From: Aurantiochytrium sp. KH105
Taxonomy: Eukaryota; Sar; Bigyra; Thraustochytrida; Thraustochytriidae
Length of the DNA stretch: 64,000 nt
Assembly: GCA_003116975.1 (NCBI GenBank)
Contig: BGKB01000069.1
Coordinates: 1-64,000 of the forward strand
Reading direction: 5' to 3'
Positions within the stretch are counted from its first letter, which is position 1, and every line of letters begins with the position of its first letter. The notes beneath the pieces are model-generated. The model was not told the origin of the DNA and ran no database searches. It saw only the letters and a program-made list of their open reading frames with translations. Below are positions 57,562 to 64,000 of this stretch, in pieces. Position numbers and translations under genes: made by a program.

Positions 57562-58095
57562 CGTCTCTCTCGCGCGCGCTGCCTCGTCTCTCCGCTCGCG
57601 CTGCTCGCGCTGCGCAGGGGCTTTCGGCTTTGCGCTTTCGGCTTTGCGCTTTCGGCTTTGCGCGCGACTCGTCTTGCTTGCTTGGCATCCGCAAAAACTT
57701 CGACCAAGCCAGAATAAAGCGATGGCCAAGAATTCTAGAACGGCCTCTCGCGCGCGAGCGAGCGACTAGGGACAACGCATTTTCGGACGCTGCTGGGCAA
57801 CGCAATTTCAGGGTTCCTGGGACTTGGCCGCAGGCGAGCAAGAGAAGAGCGCCATTGTGACCGGCAAGAGCTCCTTTCTCTGGGGATGGACCAGCTGCAG
57901 AAGCCTTAGCGTGTGTGGTTTAGATTTGATCCAACTGACAGATGGTCTTGCTTGCAAAATGGAGTATGGTGCCGCATCGCGCAGCATTGGAGCGAGAAGC
58001 TGCAGCTGCAGCTGCTGCCCAAGAACCAATGAGCACAACGAGAGGAAAATCGTAGGACAATAAGGATAAGAAATGGTGGTTGGTTTACTTTCTAC
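57562..58095. other. Intergenic region with 14-bp leader repeat
   Basis: 534 bp. Three copies of GCTTTCGGCTTTGC lie at 57620-57662, in the TRAP1 leader. The rest is the 3' flank of the small gene to the right. No other gene. Confidence 0.6.
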
Positions 58096-58308
58096 TTACA
58101 GCTGCTGCACCTCGGGCGGCGGGGTCAAGCCGGCGTCCTCGAGCGCGACGACAACGTCCTTGCAGGTCTCGTATTCTGCCGTGGCCTCGACCGTGGGGAG
58201 ACCGCCGGTGCCCTTTGGGGTCCAGTTGCCCTCGCCAAAGACCTTGTCGAGGGCCTCCTTGTCGGCGTTGCGACGAGGGTCGATGTTCAAAACGGAGTAG
58301 GACGGCAT
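58096..58308 (-). CDS. Small unrecognised protein (70 aa)
   Basis: 70 residues, MPSYSVLNIDPRRNADKEAL... to TPPPEVQQL. Soluble, acidic, well-formed composition with GEGNWTPKGTGGLPTVEAT in the middle and a helical ETCKDVVVALEDAG. The ATG follows a pyrimidine-rich leader (CT runs, 58310-58470) like those of other genes here. No domain recognised; no Cys pair, signal peptide or membrane segment. Codon bias (mainly G/C third base) supports a real gene. Confidence 0.6.
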   Translation of the reverse strand: MPSYSVLNIDPRRNADKEALDKVFGEGNWTPKGTGGLPTVEATAEYETCKDVVVALEDAGLTPPPEVQQL

Positions 58309-59042
58309 CTTTCTTTTTTCTTGACCGGGTATTCGAGGTAGGTAGGCGTGGACTTGTTGGTGATTGCTTTGGATAGTTTGCTTGGGAGTTTCGGATTTGC
58401 TTTGGCCTAGCCTTCGCGCCTGCCTCGTCTCGTCTCGCCTCTGCTTCTGCTTTGCCTCGGCCGCCTTCTCGTTGCCTCAAGCCCGAGGAATCAATATCGC
58501 TCTTTCATTGTCGTCAACGATCGCGACGTGAAGTTCTCCGTGAAGCCCAGCGCGGCCAAGTGTTTACCGAGATTGTCGAGGCCCTGAGAGGGTTCTGAGG
58601 CTTTGCGCAAGTCGCGGGGACCGCATGCAGAACAGTGTGCTCGCAGCACGCGTGCAGAAAGAGCCCACTCGAGAGGCTCATCTGCAAACGCCTGCCCCCA
58701 GAGTCCGCGACGAAGCACAGCATATGTAACGGCGTAAAGCGTTACGAGCGGGTAGCGGTTACGCGCTCTCAGGACGGTCGAAGAGCTGCAGCACGAATCC
58801 GTTATGGCGCAGGCAGGAGATTGTAGAAGAAGCTTCAAGTCGCACTTGGTAGTATAGGTGAAGCCTTGCAGTGTCGGTATGATTTTACACGAGCGCAGAA
58901 AACATGAGGGGTGCGCTAGCTTTCGCTGGCAAGGTTTTTTCCGGAAGCAAGCTGAGGGGGAGGAGGATCAAATAACAAGCTCCAGCTTGACAGCAAGAAG
59001 CTCTCGCCGTACCAAGAGTAGAGCATTTGCAATCGAGACGTA
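58309..59042. other. Divergent intergenic region
   Basis: 734 bp between the small minus-strand gene and the coiled-coil gene. Contains a GTCTCGTCTCGCCTCTGCTT-type pyrimidine-rich leader (58420-58450). No supported gene. Confidence 0.5.
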
Positions 59043-60227
59043 ATGATCATGACGCTGCAGCGGCGACGGCAGCAGCGAGAGCAGCAGCATGCGCAATCGC
59101 CGCGAAGCAGACAGCCGCGTGCGGGCCGGAGGATTGCAGCCAAGGCCGTCGCGGCTGCGACAACTGGAAAGGCAGCCGCGCGACGGCGAGGGCTCGCAAA
59201 ACGCGAAAGCAGAGCTGTGCGCGTGGGCGGTCGTCGTATCCTCGTTGCAGATGATCGAACTGAGCTCGCAAAAGACATCCTTGGAGTCCCAGCACGACTT
59301 GAAACACCGCAGCTTGACGACGCTGCCATCTTGAGCTTTGAAGATAACGACGATAGCAATGAAAACGATGATCATGGGAGGCTGGGTTCGATCTCTGATG
59401 CGGAGTCTTTTGAGAGCGGCAGCGAGCTTGGATCGTACGAAGCCAACGACGAAAACGACGACGATGACGCCGAAAGCGCTGCGCATCGTCCGAGTTTGAT
59501 TCCGCATTTTCAAGCCCGCACCGAGGAGGGCTTTTCGCAGTCCCGTCGTGAGAGCACGCCAAGCAAACTGTATCAAAAACGCGATCCAAAACTTAAAGAT
59601 CAACAAGAACGCGCGGTTCCAGGAGGCTCAAAGCAAAACGACGGACAGCACGTTCCGCGACGACAAGGCCGCAAAAAAGGCAACGAAGACTCCTCCAAAG
59701 AGAACGAGAGCAAGGACCTTATCGAAACACAATCTCAACGACGTCTCTCGCTCGAGGAGTTTGTGCAGGCCAAGGAGAAGGACCTGAAACGACGTACCAC
59801 TGTCCGTCTCAAGCAAAGTAAACGCGAGCAAAAGCAGTTGAAAGCGCGCGAGAATGAATTGAAGGCGAAACAACAAGCAGCAGAGGCCCAGGAAATGCGG
59901 TCACGTAAGGCACGCAATCTTCAACGCGGTGCAGAACATATTCAGGCACAGCAGAGACGGAGACAGCAGGCTCGCGCTGAGGCCCAAAAGGAAGCGAAAA
60001 GAGTTGAAACATTTTGTCAAGAGGCATTTGCTGAGAAAAAGGCCAAGGCAGACGAACAACGTGCCCAGCTGCAGAAATGGAGAAGGAAAAAACAAGAGCT
60101 CGAACAGAACTTTCTCGTTGGGGTGGTGCTCCCTGATGAATATGCGGCGCCTGACGCCAAAGCGGATCCGGAACTTTTCGGAACGGACTTGCTCACTCGC
60201 CACCTGGGATACAAAGTCACAGAGTAG
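59043..60227 (+). CDS. Coiled-coil protein of unknown function
   Basis: 394 residues. The N-terminus is highly basic and Arg/Gln/Ala-rich (RRRQQREQQHAQSPR), then an acidic low-complexity stretch (about 90-150, EDNDDSNENDDHG), then a continuous charged coiled coil (about 235-365, LSLEEFVQAKEKDLKRRTTV and onward). It ends with a short conserved-looking segment LFGTDLLTRHLGYKVTE. No membrane segment. The family is not recognised; cytoskeletal or ciliary proteins often look like this. Its stop codon is only 5 bp from the stop of the convergent TMTC gene. Confidence 0.65.
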   Translation: MIMTLQRRRQQREQQHAQSPRSRQPRAGRRIAAKAVAAATTGKAAARRRGLAKRESRAVRVGGRRILVADDRTELAKDILGVPARLETPQLDDAAILSFEDNDDSNENDDHGRLGSISDAESFESGSELGSYEANDENDDDDAESAAHRPSLIPHFQARTEEGFSQSRRESTPSKLYQKRDPKLKDQQERAVPGGSKQNDGQHVPRRQGRKKGNEDSSKENESKDLIETQSQRRLSLEEFVQAKEKDLKRRTTVRLKQSKREQKQLKARENELKAKQQAAEAQEMRSRKARNLQRGAEHIQAQQRRRQQARAEAQKEAKRVETFCQEAFAEKKAKADEQRAQLQKWRRKKQELEQNFLVGVVLPDEYAAPDAKADPELFGTDLLTRHLGYKVTE

Positions 60228-60232
60228 ACGTG

Positions 60233-62602
60233 TCAGACTGACTCTACAGGTGCGCTTTCCTCTGCCTCCAAGAGGTCCTGAACTCTTTTCATACTATCCA
60301 TGATACTTGGGTGGTCCCCGGCGAGCTTGTGCGCGCCCATGTACAATTCTTGGGCAGCCAGGAGGTTTCCTTGAACCTCGTGCAGCCAGCCAGCGTTTGC
60401 CATGACGAGCCCGTTGTTTGGCTCCGCTTCGAGTGCCCGTGCCATGAGCTCCTGGGCACGTTCGAGTCCGCTTACCTCGGTACCATTCGGAAAAGTGAAC
60501 TTGACATTGTCAGCACCATAGGTGAGAACAGCGTGCAACCATCCCTGAACTGCTGCATTCGAAAGGACTGCCCCGGACACGTCGCGAATGGCCTGAGCTC
60601 GTTCCCACAAGGTCAGAGCAGTCTGAGTGTCATCGCGGGCTCGCGCAAAGAGTGCCATTTCATTCAGCACATTGCCGTGCACGAGCTTTTCCGGAGAATC
60701 AAGAGGCAAATCATCGCTTCGTCGCAGCGCTTCTTCGAAAGTGGCCAAAGCTTCCTTCGCGTGGTCGATCTCGCCGGATTCATTCGCCTTTAGTACGAGA
60801 AGTCTCGCGAGCGCATAGTGCGCAAGAGGAACCTTCGGGCAATTTTTCGATGCGTGCTCGGCCACTTCCAGTGCTTCTAGTACTTGTGAAGGCCCTGCAC
60901 CTCCCTGCGCGATCTCCACGCGCGAAGCAAGGATGTCCGCAAGACTCGCTTTGCCACGGCAGTGCTCTGGATCGACCGAGAGGAGCTCGCGCAGGGCATG
61001 CATGGCTTCTGTATCATTACCCAACTTTCGCGCCACGACGCTGAGATTGAGCCACGCTGTCGCAAAGCGAGGGTGCAGACTTGTCGCCCTCAAAAAGAGT
61101 TCGCGCGCCGTTACGAGCTTTGTATGATTCGAATCATCCTGCATATACATGTATCCTACGTTGCTTAGCGCGCCGATGTTGGTGGGATGTTCGCGCAAGC
61201 CAGCCTCGAAAAGAGTCACGTCACTCATCCAGTCCTTGTTGCGCTCGACTGTCCATACAGACAGAAACGAGACGTAGATTGCAAGGAAAAGGCAGAGGAC
61301 TCGATACGTACGCTTCGAAGCATGATGAGATCGATGCAAAACGAGCGCTAGAAGCACGCATGCGCCGACACTTGGAATGTAGAGCAAACGTTCCGCGAGA
61401 ATGGCCCCGATTGGGAAAAGTACGTTGGACGCGGGGACAAAAGGCAACAGAGACAGCGCCAAGATACGTGCGAGCCTCTTATCCCGCCACACCATGGCCA
61501 TAGTGCAAACCAAAAGGAGCAAGGCGTATGCACAAACGCTCAGTGGGCTAGGAGTCTCGTGAAGAGGCACCGTTCCAAATCCGTGGTGGTACGAGAGCCC
61601 TCGAGGGTAAATGAGAAGCTTTAGATACAGAGCGTGCGTGTGGGCGTACGAACAAATGCGCGTCCATAGGCTCGGTTCGAGCGCAATGTGATTCTCCATT
61701 ACTGTCCATGCGTAAAGACCTTTTCCTTGGTGCAAGGCAAGTCGCGTACGAACAGCCATTGCGATGACAGCGACAAGCATGGCGACCCGCGCAGCACTAG
61801 GCTTGCCTCTCCAGCTCGAGAGCTCTGAGAAAATACAGTAACCCAACGCGGTGAGTCCGGTTTCCTTGCAGAGCGTCGACACAATCGCGAGAGCCGCTGC
61901 TACACTGGCGATCCGATACCTTTCGTAAACACCAATGGCAAGAATGAAGAAAATAGAGGCGAGGATGTCTGCACGACCCACGAGGCCAGCGACTGCCTCG
62001 GTGTGTATCGAATGGACTGCGAATAAGAGGGCCGCCGCCGTGCAGGGCAGGGCGACAGCGTCCATGGGCTCTTCTTCTGAATGCCTTGACTCTGATTGTA
62101 CAATGTGTTTTGACGACTGTCTTCCTCGTTCCTTTTTACCATTGCTCGGATTCGCCACTATTGGCCGCTGCTCGGGCGCTTCGTTCTGTACGAGCAGCAG
62201 CACGGCGCAGAGCCAGCCCACGAGGGCGCTTGCGAGCGCGTGCAGGAGCACGTTGGTCTCGTGAAAGGGTCGCGGATTTACGTAGGCGTTGCCATGACCG
62301 TCGAGGATTCTGCCCCTGTACGCGTCGAGCCGAAAGGTCCATACCGCCAAGGGTCTGTAGCTCCTGTGCGACTTGTCGTGGTCCATGGCATCGCCCCAAA
62401 AGTCATTTTTGAGCAGGTCCAGGTCCCAGAGGTCTCCGCGGAGGCCAACAAGGACATCGCGGTTGCCGCGTATCGCGCGCACGTCGTCCCAGACGAAGCC
62501 GCACTCCAGCGTTCCCGCGTACACGGCCGTTGCAGCCGCAGCTGCGGCCGCGGCCCCTGCTGCCACCAGCCGCATGTCTGTCAGTCTGTCTGAGTGCAGC
62601 AC
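60233..62602 (-). CDS. TMTC-like O-mannosyltransferase (TPR and transmembrane)
   Basis: 789 residues; ATG 62575 (MRLVAAG) is a better signal-anchor start than ATG 62602. The first luminal loop has FVWDDVRAIRGNRDV, the acidic D-D motif of GT-C glycosyltransferases. SYRPLAVWTFRLD, then NVLLHALASALV and HSIHTEAVAGLVGRADILAS, are the defining TMTC blocks. About ten hydrophobic helices lie in residues 1-450, followed by TPRs (about 465-780: TNIGALSNVGYMYMQDDSNH; ATAWLNLSVVARKLGNDTEA). TMTC1-4 add O-mannose to cadherin-type domains in the ER. The acceptor here is unknown. Confidence 0.87.
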   Translation of the reverse strand: MLHSDRLTDMRLVAAGAAAAAAAATAVYAGTLECGFVWDDVRAIRGNRDVLVGLRGDLWDLDLLKNDFWGDAMDHDKSHRSYRPLAVWTFRLDAYRGRILDGHGNAYVNPRPFHETNVLLHALASALVGWLCAVLLLVQNEAPEQRPIVANPSNGKKERGRQSSKHIVQSESRHSEEEPMDAVALPCTAAALLFAVHSIHTEAVAGLVGRADILASIFFILAIGVYERYRIASVAAALAIVSTLCKETGLTALGYCIFSELSSWRGKPSAARVAMLVAVIAMAVRTRLALHQGKGLYAWTVMENHIALEPSLWTRICSYAHTHALYLKLLIYPRGLSYHHGFGTVPLHETPSPLSVCAYALLLLVCTMAMVWRDKRLARILALSLLPFVPASNVLFPIGAILAERLLYIPSVGACVLLALVLHRSHHASKRTYRVLCLFLAIYVSFLSVWTVERNKDWMSDVTLFEAGLREHPTNIGALSNVGYMYMQDDSNHTKLVTARELFLRATSLHPRFATAWLNLSVVARKLGNDTEAMHALRELLSVDPEHCRGKASLADILASRVEIAQGGAGPSQVLEALEVAEHASKNCPKVPLAHYALARLLVLKANESGEIDHAKEALATFEEALRRSDDLPLDSPEKLVHGNVLNEMALFARARDDTQTALTLWERAQAIRDVSGAVLSNAAVQGWLHAVLTYGADNVKFTFPNGTEVSGLERAQELMARALEAEPNNGLVMANAGWLHEVQGNLLAAQELYMGAHKLAGDHPSIMDSMKRVQDLLEAEESAPVESV

Positions 62603-63278
62603 AGGCTCGTAAGGCCTCCGTGCTATACAGCGACGTTAAGATACTGGCCGCCGAGCCCAAACGAGCAATCAATCTAGGAAAGGCGTGATCGCGTGGTTGG
62701 CTCGACCGAAAAAGAGAGAAAAGAAGAGGGAAAAAAAGAAACGGCTCGCGTCGTGCGTCGAACCACAATCTCGAAGACAAAAAAAAGAGAGAGAACGCCC
62801 CAGTTGAAGTGGGGAGAGAGACTGCCCTTTGCGGGCAGTTGTAAGAAACAAGACAATTCTCGAAGATACTGCGGAGGTGCGCTCCAATGACTTATAACTC
62901 CTAGCCGCTCAGAAAGAGAAGGGAGGAAGCGTTAGAGCGGGCAATCAACCGAGCCGAAAATTGATTGAAGCGAGAGCGTGCGCGCTTGGAGTCACGCTTG
63001 GCGCGTTATCCTTTTGCTAGCAGTTACTCTGTCAGATGAGGATTGCAATGCGTTTTTCCTTTACAAAAAGAAAAAGCTTCCATGGGTCTGCCTCGTCTCG
63101 AGACAGCTGCAAAAGTAAATTGAACAGCAGCACCGCATCACACTATTTGTGCCGAAGCTTCTCACGCAAAGTGCATAAGAGTAAATGCAATTCTTATTTT
63201 ATACTACATGGAGATCTGACGATACGGTGCGTTTGAACGCAGCGACTTTGTAACACACGTATACGCGCGTCGTACGTC
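62603..63278. other. Intergenic region
   Basis: 676 bp with purine-rich runs (GAAAAAAGAGAGAA-type, 62705-62810). A small inverted repeat around CTGCCCTTTGCGGGCAG (62822-62837) is a weak hairpin. No supported gene. Confidence 0.45.
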
Positions 63279-64000
63279 TCAAGAGGATCCGCGGTCGTAC
63301 TTGCTCAGATCAATGCTGGCGCGCACTACTGAAGCTTCGCGAGGATCCTGGTGTTCGGGCGCTGCCGAGGCCGTCTCTTGTGGTTCCGTTCGATGCTTTT
63401 TATGAGGTTGAGACTCTTGCGTTTCGTTTGGCGGGGGCGGCGGAATCGGTCGTAAGCGCGCGTTGGGCTCGCGTGGTGGAGGTGGTATAGGACGAAGCGG
63501 TTCTGGCGGCCAAGGCGGTGGAGATGGCGCACGAAAGGCTGACGCTGCGCTCGAAGCTTGACCAGGTTTGGGTGGCAAGGGAACACCACCTTGGCCTCCG
63601 ATTGCGATTTTGCGCCCTTGAAGGTTGGCGAACTTGATGCGTTCGTCCGAACGCGCTCCACCACCGCGTCCTTGGCGTCGTCGCTGCGATGGCGGCGGTG
63701 CAGGGCCGGTTGGTCGCACATCTCTCGCCTCGTAGTCTTGTCGCATTTTTTGCCGCCGGGCATCGCGCTCTTTGAGTCTTGCTCGTTGGACCAGGAGCAT
63801 CTTGAGGCGGCCTGCATCCTTTTCGGCAGCCTCGCGGTCCTCGGCGCGGCTGCCACCGCCCTTGCTGGTGTTGCCTTGCGCTTTGGCGCGGAGGCGCTCA
63901 ATCTCTGCCTCGAGGAGCTCCGGATCTTTGAGCACCACACGATCGTCTAGTGGTCGACGCGAGCCGCCGTCACCGCCGTCTCCGCCGCCTGCGCCCCCGC
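63279..64000 (-). CDS. Proline-rich, WBP11-like splicing-factor-type protein, 5' part cut by window edge
   Basis: The frame is open from the right edge to the stop at 63279 (about 240 residues). It begins in a Gly/Asp stretch, then RRPLDDRVVLKDPELLEAEI and a charged helix, KMLLVQRARLKERDARRQ. The V-x-L-K-D-P-E...IE.L layout resembles the N-terminal Wbp11 domain of WW-binding splicing factor WBP11/NPWBP. The rest is polyproline (RPIPPPPREPNARL) and basic KKHR, which fits a WW/SH3 ligand nuclear protein. Start not in the window. The family call is tentative. Confidence 0.5.
   Translation of the reverse strand, partial: GGAGGGDGGDGGSRRPLDDRVVLKDPELLEAEIERLRAKAQGNTSKGGGSRAEDREAAEKDAGRLKMLLVQRARLKERDARRQKMRQDYEARDVRPTGPAPPPSQRRRQGRGGGARSDERIKFANLQGRKIAIGGQGGVPLPPKPGQASSAASAFRAPSPPPWPPEPLRPIPPPPREPNARLRPIPPPPPNETQESQPHKKHRTEPQETASAAPEHQDPREASVVRASIDLSKYDRGSS

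Noticed and set aside
1..64000. tRNA, rRNA and CRISPR
   Set aside because: A by-eye look for the B-box word GGTTCGA with a matching A box gave no consistent cloverleaf, no rRNA core sequence was seen, and no regularly spaced short repeats with unique spacers were present. A covariance-model scan would be needed to exclude small RNAs.

Overview
This is a nuclear segment of a protist. Genes lie on both strands at high density. Most reading frames run unbroken for 1-4 kb, the few introns are short, and the coding sequence is GC-rich with strong third-position bias. The content is plainly eukaryotic: TRAP1-type Hsp90, farnesyltransferase beta, TRMT11, TMTC, TMEM87-like GOST protein, a BRO1-domain protein, a CDT2-like WD40 protein and the mitoribosomal CHCH protein mS37. 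A Crinkler-like nuclease-kinase gene, TIR-like/TPR proteins and a BRCT protein with repeated W-G modules suggest a stramenopile. A thraustochytrid (Labyrinthulomycetes) fits best, but that is inference, since no database was searched.

Layout. 0-5.4 kb: the truncated end of an unrecognised gene and a large TIR-like/TPR/receiver-like protein. 6.2-12.4 kb: housekeeping genes (CDT2-like, mS37, an LEA2-like membrane protein, TMEM87-like). 12.7-21.5 kb: an accessory region with three paralogous BAF-like genes sharing one intron position, a Crinkler-like PD-(D/E)XK nuclease-kinase gene interrupted by one in-frame TAG, an MSV199-like (giant-virus-type) fragment, a decayed TIR-like/kinesin-light-chain TPR gene with two in-frame TAA codons, and several tandem repeats. 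21.8-43 kb: BRO1 protein with a UBM-like tail, a coiled-coil membrane protein, a mitochondrial GCK protein with 2H-like motifs, a DNAJC22-like protein without HPD, a PX protein, a sulfotransferase, a tandem-BRCT protein, an OGT-family enzyme with a signal peptide, and TRMT11. 44.5-49.6 kb: two tandem GMC oxidoreductases with hydrophobic C-terminal tails. 50-64 kb: farnesyltransferase beta, epoxide hydrolase, a guanylate-binding-protein GTPase whose P-loop is missing at an undetermined base (N, 53242), TRAP1-like Hsp90, a small unknown protein, a coiled-coil protein, TMTC, and a proline-rich WBP11-like protein cut by the right edge.

How the genes relate. There are no operons. Neighbours are mostly divergent or convergent. 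Many start codons have a simple repeat within about 30-150 bp upstream. The accessory region is the most interesting part: small DNA-binding BAF-like proteins sit beside a nuclease-kinase, a virus-type domain and decaying TIR-like/TPR genes. This mixture suggests host-parasite or host-virus conflict, but the sequence alone does not show that these genes act together.
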